Positions 43,065 through 54,705 are shown, numbered from the stretch's first letter. The stretch: DNA of 64,000 nucleotides from Astropecten irregularis (GCA_963971285.1 OZ020245.1:19668983-19732982); one strand, 5' to 3'. Numbers and translations: made by a program. Notes: generated from the sequence alone by a model not told the origin.

Positions 43065-43500
43065 CCACACAGGCAAAAAAGTGTGACCCAAATCGTACTG
43101 GTACGATTTCTTAATCAAACTGCGCATGCCCGATTCTAATGTGCAACGAACGATCAATACGTAGGATACGATGGGTTATCCATTGTAGCTCAAGCTACGA
43201 TCGATGATAGGGCTTCGCGAAATCAGTATTTTTTCAGTACCGGTATTTCGGAATGGTTTTTGTAAATGTCGAACTTGCAAATCAAATTAAACCAAATAAC
43301 AAAGTTGGCATGTTTGTTTCCCTAGTGATACCATATAGCACATAGATACTCATTTTCTTCAGCATAAGGAATCTTCATGGTAGGGTATTTTTATACAAAA
43401 CATTCTTTTTTTATTGCTTAATTTTGACTTACATTTTACTGCTGTTTGCTATTGTAACATTTCACATGGGGATATGGCTGGCAACCTGATTTTTGTCATT
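43065..43500. other. Intronic sequence, nothing recognised
   Basis: No feature beyond the hairpin remnants at its left edge. Confidence 0.3.
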
Positions 43501-43639
43501 GAAAAGTGAACAAAGAAAAATTTACTGCAACCTCCTGAATATCGTACATGCGCTCTACCAACTGAGCTGTCCAGTCCTATGTTGATGGTGTCCCCAATAG
43601 TCAATTATCTTTGTTCGTTTGGCAGTCAGAAGCCATGAA
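43501..43639 (-). mobile_element. tRNA-derived SINE, family S1
   Basis: Minus strand reads GCTTCTGACTGCC, then GACTGGACAGCTCAGTTGG with an A-box-like GCTCAGTTGGTAGAGCGC, then a decayed B-box part and a tail TTTTTCTTTGTTCACTTTTC. Same family as 57773-57940. Confidence 0.75.
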
Positions 43640-43974
43640 TCCATGCACACCAACCTGATTTCTTTTATTAGAAAACAGCATTTCAAGTTTTGTTGCCCTA
43701 TGTTGGTGTTTATATAAGCAGTCCCGATGAAATGATATAGGCCTAAGTGGAACGACCGTCCATTAGACCTAATTCGTCAATTGCCAGAGTCACCAAACTT
43801 CCACCAAACCGTCTCCCTGGCTGAGGCTGTATAATTACATCTAGAGTGACCCTTGATGAATAATTAAAAGCACATTAAAAACAAATTAATGCATTATGCT
43901 AAAATTGTATCCATAGGAATGTAGGCCTTAACTGTATTGGCCTACTCGTCATTTTCTAATTCCTTGTACAGCAG
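43640..43974. other. Intronic sequence
   Basis: Nothing recognised. Confidence 0.3.
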
Positions 43975-44082
43975 GGGCGGATCCGTGGGGGGGAGTACCC
44001 CCCTTTTCTTTCAGCAAAAAAAAAAAGAAAAGAAAAGAAAAAGAAAAGAAAAGAAAAAGAAAAGTGAAAGAAAGAGGGAAAA
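43975..44082. repeat. GC-rich relic followed by an AAAAG microsatellite
   Basis: GGGGCGGATCCGTGGGGGGG, then irregular AAAAG / AAAAAG units to about 44064. Confidence 0.7.
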
Positions 44083-45144
44083 TAACATCATATGGACTCA
44101 AAAAGAGGGGATGGGGAGACAAAATTAGCTAGCTTTGATCTCCCCGAAATGCATCCGTCGCTATTGAATTGTCGCATTTTATTCCCCCTTCCCCCCTTTG
44201 GAAAATCCTGGATCCGAAAAATTTTGGGTATTCACAAATTTTTATTTAGCCCCCAAAACACTTCATATTATTAAATTACAGCCACCCCACCTACAAAACA
44301 AGCATTTTTATCTCCCTGAAATTTCGGATTATGGGCATCATAGGCCCTATAGCATGAACTTCTGAACCAACGGAACTGTGTGATTTTGTGCAGCATGTTG
44401 TATCTTATGTACTTCATTGTGTGTTGATTTTTTTATGAGCCTACAAAAAGTGTATTAATTGTAGTAAAGGTATTTCAGTGTTTTGTGTTTATTCCCCCAA
44501 CCCCTCAAAAACACGCACTTGTGGTGTCTGTAACAATTATGTTTACGTCTATTGTGGATTTGATTGACTGTACACTATTTGTTTAAAGCACAGTAGGTTT
44601 GCAGTTGCACAGACCTGTACGTCATCAGTCTCCGTTCTTTTGTTGTTGCTCCCACTTAACTTTGTTGTAATTTGTTTTTATTCTAATTTCAAGACCTGTA
44701 CATTTATTTTCTTTATTACACATAATTATGGGTACTTTGGGCACTATGCAAATCATGCACCATCCAATTGGAAACTTGATCTAAATCCAGTTTAATCCCA
44801 TGAAATAACAAAATACATTGTAAATCTTTCAAACACTAATTTCAATTTGAATCTGCACAGAGGTTTCATATTTTCTTCTTATTTTCATTTCTCATATAAT
44901 TATGTGGCTTAAGATGTAAACATATAAAACATTCAAAATTGCATTGTTTCCATTTGTCAATGGATAATGCAACCCATTATGTATTAACAAAACACAATTT
45001 GTGAGAATCTTGGATTGTCTGGATATCAGATAAACTAATACCTGTCGACCTTTACATGACTAACAATCAAAGTAATTCATTTTCAGTCCTGAAATTTCAT
45101 GAGGGTCACACGATCTCATTACAGTGGTCAGCTGTGGCAGTCCT
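44083..45144. other. Intronic AT-rich sequence
   Basis: No exon with acceptable borders, no RNA gene and no clear repeat ends. Confidence 0.35.
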
Positions 45145-45332
45145 GGGGCCACTTTCATAGAGCTGCTAATTTAATCACCAAAATTTGCTTAAGCATGAAA
45201 AACCTTGGTAAATAAAGTCATTATGCCAGCCAAAACTCCATGGAAATATGGTTGATAATCCTGTTTGATCAAGGAAGATTTTTCATGCTTAAGCAAATTT
45301 TGTGTTTAAGCAGCTCTATGAATTTGGCCCCA
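45145..45332. mobile_element. MITE family H, TTAAGCAC subtype, copy 2
   Basis: GGGGCCACTTTCATAGAGC and GCTCTATGAATTTGGCCCC ends. The intact TTTGCTTAAGCATGAAAAACC inside is the kind of TTAA site that is filled by a family A MITE in the copy at 60201. Confidence 0.8.
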
Positions 45333-45492
45333 TGTCAATATGATATGTCCTCAACCTTGAAAATGTGGCCTGGCCCCTTGAGGAAATTGGAGTGCAGAAA
45401 AAGTCCAGAATAATTGCCAACTTCACACCAAACTCCTCAAGAAACAGGGAACAAATATGAACACTCCTCCTGTTATTCTTTTGTTTCCATAG

Positions 45493-45713
45493 TTGCCAAG
45501 ACAAGAGATGCGGTACAGATGCAGCTAGGCCAGCTGACCGGTGCCATCACGGTGCCGCAGAAAATGGACGCATACCGCGTGCCCAACAGTAACCACGTCG
45601 CATCGGTGGAGAGCATTTCTGCCTCTCAGCAGAAGAATGGGAAGCGTTCCAATGCTCCGTCGGTGGTCCGCTGGGTGGAGACGGTTCCAATCATTGGACG
45701 TCACATGAACATG
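45493..45713 (+). CDS. Receptor-pseudokinase gene, exon 2 coding: cytoplasmic linker
   Basis: Acceptor TTGTTTCCATAG ends at 45492 and donor ATG|GTATGA starts at 45714. The exon enters in phase 1: the single G from exon 1 plus TT gives Val318. It leaves in phase 0, coding for residues 318-391. The sequence is polar with SISASQQKNGKRSN near the middle. The last part, VVRWVETVPIIGRHMNM, leads directly into the kinase-like glycine loop (G386). Frame continuity with the receptor exon supports one transcript, although the two exons are 6.2 kb apart. No known domain in the first 50 residues. Confidence 0.7.
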
Positions 45714-45772
45714 GTATGAGGAAGCATTCTGCTAATTGGGCACACCTGTCATAAATTGTGCACAGTGTTCAC

Positions 45773-46130
45773 TTAAAGGTAGTACTTTGGTAAGAAACCA
45801 AAACAGAAAGTTTCACAGATTTACGTATAACTTACAGGGTATGAAGATGGAGGTGGTAGAAACATACCATTAAAATGTTTCCGCTTGAAATGCTGTATTT
45901 ATCCAGAAATTAGTCAAACAATGACTGAAAATCTTTTCGATTTTTTAAAAGATAAAAAATAAAAGAGAAAAGACTTAAGAAATGCTGTGGCCATTTTTCA
46001 TGATTTTCTCAAAAAGTGGGCACCGGACGTATCTGGAATTTTCACAGATGACTGTGACTGTATCTTCCTTGATATTTTTGCACATGAATTTTGTTCTTTG
46101 ACAAAAACCAAAGTATGATACTACCTTTAA
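45773..46130 (+). mobile_element. TTAA-MITE family A, copy 15
   Basis: TTAAAGGTAGTACTTTGG (6 bp shorter at the left end than consensus) to GATACTACCTTTAA. Confidence 0.85.
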
Positions 46131-46147
46131 TATGATGATACTAGATG

Positions 46148-46588
46148 TACAGCGTGTCCCCCAAAAAACACAACACTATGTCGGGAACCAGTATGTTAAA
46201 GTTTAACTTTTTATCACTTCAAGATTCAGCTATATGATACAACCATGTCTTGGCTATCACCATGTAGAATTTAGGCAAAATCGGGCTGAAATTGGCAAAA
46301 ATATGACCAATTGAAAGAGTACTCTTTAAAAATAAATTTGCAGTATCCCAGAATAAGTGGTCAGTACACACATAATGTGTATTGAAAGAAAGATGAAAAC
46401 TTGGGTTTTGAGGTTGGGTGATTCAGTCTTATTTTTTTCTCTCAATTTCAGTAAAATTTTGCTCAAATTCTATATGGTGATAGCCAAGACATGGTTGTAT
46501 CACATATCTGAATCTTGAAGTGATAAACAGTTTAATTTTCATATAATAGTTCTCGACACAATGTGTTTTTTGGGGACACCCTGTATAT
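46148..46588. mobile_element. Mariner-like MITE family G, copy 4
   Basis: ACAGCGTGTCCCCCAAAAAA at the left, TTTTTTGGGGACACCCTGTA at the right, and the facing CATGTCTTGGCTATCACC phrases inside. The best-preserved member here. Confidence 0.9.
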
Positions 46589-47646
46589 ACAACAATTCAC
46601 TGAGAGTAAACTATGGCTACCAAAATTTGCCTTACAAATTAATCTGAAATCACCATATTTTAAGCATTTGAAAACAATTAGTGCAATGTGTTCACATTGC
46701 CTTTGGACAGGAATAAAATATTCCCATAGATTCTGTTTATAGATTCTGACTTACATTTGGACAGAACTGTGTTAGCTGGTTCTAATACTCACTTTGCAGA
46801 ACTTGTCTCAGAAAGCATTCAGGTTTAAGAATTGTCAACGGTTTTGAGTCTTTGACCGATTGTCAAAATTTGCCCTCCATCCACAATTGTATTTCCTTAA
46901 AATGCCCTGTCAAGATTGCAAGCCTCCGTAGAGTAAAAGGAAGGTATATACAGCCATCTACTTACAACTGCATGGCTTTCAAGTTGATCATTGCAAGCAT
47001 TTTCAAATGCGAAGCTGAAACCACCGTTAACCCTAAAGGGAAGATTTCTCCCTAGATACCTATCCCTTCTACTCAACCCAACCGGTCCCACATCGAAATA
47101 TGGTCATGTCATAAACAGCGCCTTGCAGAGCTTCCTATATGCCCATCTAAAGGTATCCGGTGTCATCCCTGCGTGTGCCGGCAAAGACGTAACAGAGATT
47201 TCCTTTCACTACTGAACAAGTCTTTGTAAACCTAAGTGCTCAGCGTGGCTCAAGGCAATGTTGTGATTGCAGGTAGAGTATGGAGGAGTGCGCGCTCAGC
47301 AGAGGGAAGAAAACGGTGCGCAAATAAAAATCAGCCGTGTTCTCTGCCAAGCAAGAGAGACGGAGTTCCGTATTATACTCAGGGAGAGTTTATGATTATG
47401 TCCACCAATCGTCTAGTCTGTGAAAACATTCCAAATACTGAGCAAACATTGGAAACTGTTGGGACCGTTGTAATATTATACCTGTATCAACATGGCGCTG
47501 TTGGGGGTAATACTCATTTTGACAGATCAGCAGCACAATTGAACAAGTGTCTGGGAAACTGAGGGGGAAAGAAAGAAGATTTGTGGAGATTCCAAAAGAC
47601 TGTTCTGCTTATTGAAAGTAATGATGTAAACTTTGTATGATTATTA
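46589..47646. other. Intronic sequence, nothing recognised
   Basis: Frames of up to about 108 codons occur (47236-47562) but have no splice support or known domain. Confidence 0.35.
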
Positions 47647-47997
47647 TTAAAAGGTAGTATCATACTTTGGTACGAAACCAACACAGAAATGTTCACAGAT
47701 TTACATATAACTTTCAGGGTATGAAGATGGTGGTGGTAGAAACATACCGTTAAAATTTTTCTGCCTGAAATGGTCTATTTACCGTATCCAAAAATTTGTA
47801 TAAAAAAAAATTGACCGAAAATCTTTTTGGTCTTTTAAAAGAGAAAATACTGTGGCTGTTCTTCACTGTTTTCTCAAAAAGTGGGATATGGGACTGAAAT
47901 GTTTACACATGACCATTACTGTATCTGTCTTGATACTGATTTTTGCACATGAATCTGTATTTCTTTGATAAAAACCAAAGTATGATGCTACCTTTAA
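47647..47997 (+). mobile_element. TTAA-MITE family A, copy 16
   Basis: TTAAAAGGTAGTATCATAC at the left (one extra A) and GATGCTACCTTTAA at the right. Confidence 0.85.
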
Positions 47998-48013
47998 GCA
48001 TAATGTGTATAAT

Positions 48014-48340
48014 TGAAAGGGCATGTACTACATTGGTAACAAACCAAAACAGAAATGTTCACAGATTTATGTATAACTTACAGGGTATAAGACCATAATG
48101 GTAGAAATGTACTGCAAAACACCAAAAACATTTTTTATTGTAGCAAGATAAAAAATGAGACAGCTATTCCCCAACACAATTTGGAGTAACAATTGCAACA
48201 GGTTTTCATTGTTTTCTACTGTTTTCAATGATCAATTGAGCTGAAAATTTCACAAATTTTGTTTTATTCCATAACAAATCAAATTTTGAGCAGCCTGTAA
48301 ATGCTCTGTCACCTTTACCAATGTTGTACATGCCCTTTAA
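48014..48340. mobile_element. TTAA-type MITE, family D
   Basis: TTGAAAGGGCATGTACTACA at the left pairs with TGTTGTACATGCCCTTTAA at the right. The subterminal TTGGTAAC/TTTACCAA is as in families B and E. Its right TTAA (48337-48340) is also the left TTAA of the next element. Confidence 0.8.
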
Positions 48341-48449
48341 AGGTAATATCATACTTTTCACAGATTACTGTTATTCTATCTTCCTTGATAATTTTTGCCC
48401 ATGAATCTGCATTTCTTTGACAAAAACCAAAGTATGATATTACCTTTTA
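48337..48449 (+). mobile_element. TTAA-MITE family A, copy 17, deletion derivative
   Basis: Only about 113 bp: the left TTAAAGGTAATATCATACTT joins directly to TTCACAGATTACTGTT and the right end. Internal 250 bp are missing. Abuts family D on a shared TTAA. Confidence 0.85.
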
Positions 48450-48544
48450 CAATAAAAAGAAATTTAAAAGTTGTCTCAATTTTTTAGCATCATCCATCAG
48501 ATTACTTTTCACACCTTGCTTTTTTCTTTCTTAATACTGTATAG

Positions 48545-48789
48545 AACTTTGGCATAGTGGAGTGGCAGACAAAGAATGGTTCGCCACGTCGCGGACTCCT
48601 GAAGGTCTTCGTCAAGCCCCACTCCCGCGAGTGGCGCAACGAGTCCAGCATCCTGTACCGTCTGAGCAGACTGGAGCACCATCGTAACATCGTGGAGTAC
48701 CTGTGGCACTCCAAGAGCTCTCACACCAAGCTGGAGCGGGAACAGTCAGAGCCTGCCCATCAAGACCAGGAGAAGCCTGTCATTCAGAG
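48545..48789 (+). CDS. Receptor-pseudokinase gene, exon 3 coding: kinase-like N-lobe
   Basis: Acceptor ends TATAG at 48544; donor AG|GTAAGA at 48790. Entered in phase 0 and left in phase 2, it codes residues 392-472. N392-F-G-I-V396 completes a glycine-loop pattern begun by G386 in exon 2. The beta-3 lysine is K411 (LLKVF) or K415 (VFVK). E424 in WRNESSIL is the candidate alpha-C glutamate. LEHHRNIVEYL (434-444) is the typical alpha-C/beta-4 block (HxNIV). A polar loop rich in E, Q and S (447-468) precedes the beta-5 start KPVIQ. The spacing from K411 to HxNIV is close to that of tyrosine-kinase-like domains; that from K to E is slightly short. GC-richer than the surrounding intron. Confidence 0.75.
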
Positions 48790-48850
48790 GTAAGATGAGT
48801 TGGACATTTGAGCTGGCAGCGGGGAAAGGAGAGCTGATGAGAGTTGACCA

Positions 48851-49534
48851 GGGGCCAATTTCATAGAGCTGCTTAGCACACAAATTCGCTAAGCATGACA
48901 TTTCTGTCTTTTAGTAAAAGCAGGACTAACAACAAGCTGATGAGAGTTGACCAAGGGCCAATTTCATAGAGCTGCTTAGCACATAAATTCGCTAAGCATG
49001 ACATTTCTGTCTTTTTAAAAGCAGGATTAACAACAAGCTGATGAGAGTTGACCAAGGGCCAATTTCATAGAGCTGCTTAACACGCAAAATCGCTAAGCAT
49101 GACATTTTTGTCTTTTAGTAAAAGCAGGATTAACAACAAGCTGATGAGAGTTGACCAGGGGCCAATTTCATAGAGCTGCTTAGCACACAAATTCGCTAAG
49201 CATGACATTTCTGTCTTATAGTAAAAGCAGGATTAACAACCAAATTCCTGTGTGTTGTGTATTACTTGCAATAGCGTTCCGCACTAATGACGTCACACCA
49301 TGCATGCACGCGCATACATACCCCCACTCACCACACGTTTGCACGGCCAGTTGCAATGTTTGTCTGAGGTTCGGTGCTATTTTTAGTGCAAGTTTGCAGT
49401 GCTATTGGTCTTTGGCTGTTGTTCACTGACCATGAATATCAAATGGAATTTTCAATGGCGGTTTCTTTTATTGGGCAAGCTATTTTTGTGCTAAGCAATT
49501 TTTTTGTGCTAAGCATCTCAATGAAATTTCCCCC
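48851..49534. mobile_element. MITE family H, copy 5, with its left end tandemly expanded
   Basis: A unit of about 97 bp (GGGCCAATTTCATAGAGCTG, CTAAGCATGACATTT, AACAAGCTGATGAGAGTTGA) occurs four times at about 48851-49235. After it the rest of a normal H copy follows to the right end at 49534. An extra 120 bp (about 49262-49400) interrupts the usual interior. Confidence 0.85.
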
Positions 49535-51091
49535 AGATATAACATGCTGGACAATATAATCCCTCCCATCACAAAAGTGACATCCTTCATGAATGTTTTC
49601 TCAAATCACTTCATCGTTCCTTGGTTCAATATTTACCTTGCTCTCTCGTATCTTGGCTACTTGTATTCAGAGTTTATTATATTAATATGATTTGTGCTTG
49701 GAGTTAGGAGGGCCTGACTCATTTCAATCCTAGCAGGATTTCTCAAATATGATCTGTGTCGAGGGCTTGCACTAGCTGTACTTCCAATTTTTATTTCACA
49801 AGCCTACCCATTATATTAACAATTATTTGTCACGTTGCGATTTCAAGTGAGTTGTCTACTTTTTTGGCGAGCTGCTGCAAAGCAGTGCGAGTCTATGTAA
49901 TACCGCTTTACGTCCGTCTGTCCGGCCGTCTGCGTGAAATGTTGAAGTTGGGTTTTTTTTATTCGGATGAAAAGTAAAAGTTTTTCAGTGCTTACAATTT
50001 TTGGGAACGTAATAAAATTCATCTCTACAACCTCAAATTGGAGTTTTTACTCTTAAAATTAATTATTTTAATCCAGAAAGACAATAGAAAAATGTTACAG
50101 TTTTGGGGGTTTTTGGTTTAATTTGCTATCATCCACAAAACCAAGCACTTTCGATCTCAGGCTCCGTAATCATAATGGATTGCCGGTATTGCTAGCAGCC
50201 GAGAGCGCTGATGAATACCAGCAATCCAATTTCGTTGTAGCCAGCGCTTTGTAACTTAAAGAAAAGGCACGAAATAAATGTAATAATTATGTAATAATTA
50301 TAATGTTTGTTACTGCAAGTAAGGCTGCAGCGAGCCATGACAGCTTCGCTGTTCTAGTTTACATGTACAGCTGGATTTCATCTGAGAAATAAGTCCGACT
50401 ATCGCGGATTGTACATGACTAGAGTGTTTAATCAAACCATGCACTTTTATATGAATGCACTTTATCTACTGTAATAAAAAGCACAAGAAAACTGAAGCTT
50501 AAAACCTATTCTAATGCTGCTGGAGGGGTTTGTATCAATATCTCTGGCCAATTGAGTGCAATTTGTGTTCTCTATTTTTTAACCGCAGAGCAGGATAAGC
50601 CCATAAACATCATTTTGATTGTTCACATTTGTTTGTCATGAAATCAGCATTCATTATTATCTGGATAACTTGTATGAGCGCGGCAAAAGTCCATTTACTG
50701 GTTTGATTTTTCCAGCGTTGGTTATTGACCCCCTAGCGAGCGGAGCAGCACAAGTAGGGGGCCCACCACTGAGCATTGTTCCCAGTGTCAAAAGATGGTT
50801 CCGCTCGGAGCAAATGCTGTTTTGGTAAACAGGCCCATGTGAGACGCCTTTTGTGCCCCTTCACTAAAAGAAAAAAAGGAGGCAGCCGGAAAGGTTTCAA
50901 GTTCGGCGCTTCGCTTAAATGACTCTATGAATTTAACAGTCCCTCGGGGTTCCGTCACGGATCACTGCTCGGGTCGTCTGCTGCACAACAGCTAAATCAT
51001 TGACGACATTGGGCGTCCTGTTTTTTTATTATCCTTTCTTGTTTATATCAGAATCCATACTTAGTAAGGTTTGAAGTTTTGCATGGTGGAG
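49535..51091. other. Intronic sequence with eroded repeats
   Basis: GGCGAGCTGCTGCAAAGCAG at 49866 and words around 50340 (GACAGCTTCGCTGTTCTAG) look like ends of another foldback element of about 500 bp. No exon recognised. Confidence 0.35.
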
Positions 51092-51726
51092 AGACTAGAA
51101 TGAGTAAGGCTTGCGGTGACACCATGTATACCGATGAGAGTGTATAATACACTCTCATCGGTCCTTTTCAGGACCACACATCTGCCTTTAGAAGAGTATT
51201 TTACATGGTGACACCATGTAAAATACTCTTTTAGGAAGTTGTGTGGTCTTGAAAAGGACCGATGAGAGTGGATTCTCGACGTTTCGACTAGTGTATGTGC
51301 TCTAGTGAGCTCTAGTGTGGGGAGTCAGGCTGGTGTGGCGGTTCTTTCCTCGCCTTTCACCTCTGTGGACCGGGTTCAAGTCCTGCTCAGTTCACAAGTG
51401 GATTGGGTTTTCAGTCCCTGCCTGATTCCGTGGGTTTTACCCAAAATAATATTACTCTGGTGTTTTCCTCCCACCTCAAAAACTGTATCTTCTTCTCATC
51501 ATCTTTCCATAACAGGTTTCATCGGGCTTTCGAGCTACAGTGCCTTTGTCACTTTTGAGGAATCCTTGGTGTCATTACCATAAATAAATAATAATAATAA
51601 TAATAGTCCTCCCTCCTGAGGAAAATATCGAGAATCCGCTCTCATAGGTCCTTCTCAGGACCACACATCTTCCTGAAAGAGTGTTATACATGGTGTCACC
51701 ACAAGCCTTACTCATTCTCATTCTGC
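51092..51726. mobile_element. Nested foldback element containing a SINE-like insertion
   Basis: Outer repeats: AGAATGAGTAAGGCTTG...GGTGACACCATGTATA and ACATGGTGTCACCACAAGCC...CTCATTCTCATTCT. Inside on the left are further palindromes: GATGAGAGTGTATAATACAC next to its complement at 51133-51162, and AGTATTTTACATGGTGTCAC-type words at 51190-51230. The centre holds the SINE-like sequence 51325-51605. Confidence 0.75.
51325..51605 (+). mobile_element. SINE-like element, family S3, with AAT-rich tail
   Basis: GTGGCGGTTCTTTCCTCGCC, CACCTCTGTGGACCGGGTTC (B-box-like GGGTTCAAGTCC), TTCCTCCCACCTC, and a tail of AATAATAATAATAA. A second, shorter copy is at 56815-56990. Confidence 0.65.
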
Positions 51727-52683
51727 CAAAAAGATTGAAATTTCATTCCTTTCTGGTCGAGCATCAAGTAATTCATCCGTTTTTTCAGTCCCACATATAT
51801 TCTCTCTCTTGTTCAGGGTTCCTTCAGTAACAAAGTGAAGTTTGTTCAAACGTGTCATACATATCGTCTCATTTTTTTCTTCAATTGTGGACTCAGCAGC
51901 ATCAGTTTCAATTCTTGTGAGGCAGTATGAGCCAGCTAGCTGGTGAAATTGTATTCCTCATTCGGCCGTCATTCAATCTAGTAGGGACATGCTATAATCT
52001 GATACAGATGCAGTGTGCGTTTATTACACGCAGATGCAGTGTAAAGTGCTAATGAAATTTCAGGTTGAATGGATTGGAAAGCAGTCCGCTGCCCCGGCCG
52101 ACAAACCGGCCCATCGCAGCCCGGAAATTGACATTTTTCCTGATTTGCCAACTGGCAGTTGCCGGGATTGAGAATTATATGCCCTAGTGTAACTGGCTAA
52201 TATACTTCACGCCATGGACCGTAGCCACAAGGTCATCACATAATGGGGAATCTATACGCCGGCCGGCCGTCGTACTACGTGTGCTGCATGCATGCTACTT
52301 GTAACGCGCGCTCACTGAATTAGCCATCACTACTTGTTGCCATAGCGACCGAGTAAGAGTATACATATAATATGCCCACGGGGGCAAAACAAATTCATTT
52401 CTGGGATGTTGATGTTTCTTTCAGGAAAGCTTTGGTACCGCAGCCTGGGGAGTAGCGAAAGCAAAATTATCTGTACGTCCTGGTATTGATCTATATTAAT
52501 TATGATGTTATGAGAATATACATGTACTGCGGAGGGTTTTTATATTATGTTAAGTGAATTAGGGTATTTTTTCACCCAATAGCATCTGTTTGTATCATGA
52601 TCAAGAACCGGGCCGGCACTTACATACTTCTAAATTGCATCCGTTAATTAAGAGAGATCGAAGTAAGATACAAACACGAATCT
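51727..52683. other. Intronic sequence, nothing recognised
   Basis: Local CpG-rich parts near 52080-52280 but no exon borders or repeats that I can support. Confidence 0.35.
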
Positions 52684-53099
52684 TTAAAGGTAATATCATA
52701 CATTGGTTTTTATCAAAGAAATACAGATTCATGGGCAAAAATACCTTATCATACATTGGTTTTTATCAAAGAAATACAGATTCATGGGCAAAAATACCAA
52801 GACAGATACAGTAACAGTCATCTGTGAAAAATTTAGTCCCATACGATGCCCTCTTTTTGAAAAAACTGTGAAAAACAGCCACAGTATTTCTTAAGAATGT
52901 TCTCTTTTATTTTTGATCTTTTAAAAGATCAAAAAGATTTTCGGTCGTTGTTTTACTAATTTCTGGATAAATACACCATTTCAGGAGAAAAATGTTAACG
53001 GTATGTTTCTATCACCACCATCTTCATACCCTGTAAGTTGTATGTAAATCTGTGAACATTTCTGTTTTGGTTCCTTACCGAAGTATGATACTACCTTTA
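52684..53099 (-). mobile_element. TTAA-MITE family A, copy 18, with internal 56-bp duplication
   Basis: Left end TTAAAGGTAATATCATAC. The segment ATCATACATTGGTTTTTATC...GGGCAAAAATACC occurs twice in a row (52692-52803). Right end GATACTACCTTTA. Confidence 0.85.
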
Positions 53100-54705
53100 C
53101 ATTAGTGAACATTTCAGTCGAGATGAAATTGACCGTCAAATCATGCCACTGCACTGCATGAAGGTGGCCTGTATATTAAGTCTGTATGGCCATGCACTAT
53201 TAGCATTTTAGAAACGCGCACGTAAAACTGAAGTCCCCTTCAGCAAAATGGCCAACCACTTCCTAATCCCTAGAACTGCTCCGACTTATAATACTGGCGC
53301 TGCTCTTCAACCCAGTCCTTATGTCATCTCACGTCCCAGCTATACAGTTTCTGCAATCAGTGTTTTTTCTATAACTCCACTGATGGATTATCATCCGAGT
53401 ACATTTCTACCTTTAATCTATACATGTCCACGTTCAATCCTCAAAAAAAATGATACTGATCAGGACTGTGCAATGTCCCTGCCACAGTTCAGTACAAAAT
53501 TATGTATTTTTATGCCTGTACATTTTTTTCCCCCGCCATTCTTTGGCTCCAATTCTACCTTCTCAAGCCCATATCTTAGGCGAATTTTTTTTTCATTCAC
53601 TATGCGCAATCCTTGTGTCTATACATGGATGAAGATTGATGGTTTACTCGAACCCAAGGAACCCAAATCGGCTCAATTTATCTACGACAAACCTCAGAAT
53701 TTATGCACTAAGTGCTGGATTTATCACCGGTTGGTAAATAAACTTAATCTCGGTCGGGCTTGTACAAATATTAGTTGTTGGGTTTGTTGTGACACATTAA
53801 ATCACCCAGGCAAACGATATCCTTCATGGATATCACAGCACCAATAATGAGTCCGTCGCTGCCATGGCCTCAATCACATTTCGCAGGGAAAACGTGCCGA
53901 GAAAAAATGTGGGTGTGACAAAAATCGATAAAACCTGTTTATCAGCAACATCGAACAAAAGGATGTACAAAAATATGTTCATCTGTGGCAACCTTGAGTA
54001 TCTTTTTCGCATGGGAAAGCTCGTACGTAAAGCAGGCTATATACAGCTATGCCGGCGTGTGTCATTCCTATATTTACTCAATGAGCATGTTGTCTTTTCA
54101 AAAAAATAATTGTGTGTATTGTTGAGTGATGGAGCCATCGGCGTGTTTGTTCTCATACTTGAATAGTAAAGGTTATTTTTTTTATTTTTAAGGGAGCCTT
54201 GATCAATTGGATTAGTGATGCACGCAAGTGCAAGACCTCAACATACATGTGTCCTGCACACACGCTCGCACGTAGACACCACATGCATTATGTGTGCATT
54301 TCTGCACTGTAGGCAAGTGCATTAGAGGCGTGCTGCTCTTTTCTTTTTTATGTCTTTTCTTCTTTTTTTTTCTTCCTGATCAATTTAACCAGGCTAGAGG
54401 CTGGTTGTTATGACAACACATTGATCGAGACACAATAAAATGCAAACGTCTGCAGATGGGGGGGGGGGGGGGGGCGGAATGGAAATGCTTTTTTATTCTC
54501 TCCTCTGTATGTCATCTGTGAATATTTCCCTCAGCTGAATATTGAAAGAATTTCTTTAATATTGCAAGGAATTCATTTCAACAAGTGAAGTATGTGTGCA
54601 TATGTGACAGTTTTGGGAGGTTTTTCCGTGTGATTGGGCAATGCATTTTGTTTCAAATATCTGCCAACCCCCTTGGATACACTGCTCTTGCTTTTACCAA
54701 ATTTT
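53100..54705. other. Intronic sequence; one 199-codon open frame not accepted
   Basis: 53248-53847 is open from ATG to TAA in the plus direction. The product is Pro- and aromatic-rich with a Cys-rich end (CTKCWIYH, CWVCC), but resembles no family I know and has ordinary AT-rich codons. A long G-tract lies at about 54457-54475. Confidence 0.35.

Larger units (their letters stand above)
39246..45492 (+). other. Intron 1 of the receptor-pseudokinase gene
   Basis: GTGAGT at the start and TTTGTTTCCATAG at the end. It contains family A copies at 39291 and 42129, the GAGCTCC-ended element with a nested SINE, a 35-bp hairpin, a reversed SINE, an AAAAG-rich tract and a family H copy, all listed separately. 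Between them no further exon with splice borders was recognised. Confidence 0.7.
45714..48544 (+). other. Intron 2 of the receptor-pseudokinase gene
   Basis: GTATGA donor, TTAATACTGTATAG acceptor. Filled by two full family A MITEs, one G MITE, one D MITE and a deleted A copy. The stretch 46590-47646 holds no recognised feature. Confidence 0.7.

Noticed and set aside
47236..47562. 108-codon frame in intron 2
   Set aside because: No splice borders fitting the receptor-pseudokinase phases and no known domain.
43501..49140. Regularly spaced short repeats as CRISPR
   Set aside because: The tandem units at 48851 are MITE ends without unique spacers, and the genome is clearly eukaryotic.
53248..53847. 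199-codon plus-strand open frame
   Set aside because: No recognisable domain, no splice signals, AT-rich composition like its intron surroundings; long frames of this size can arise by chance in 64 kb.
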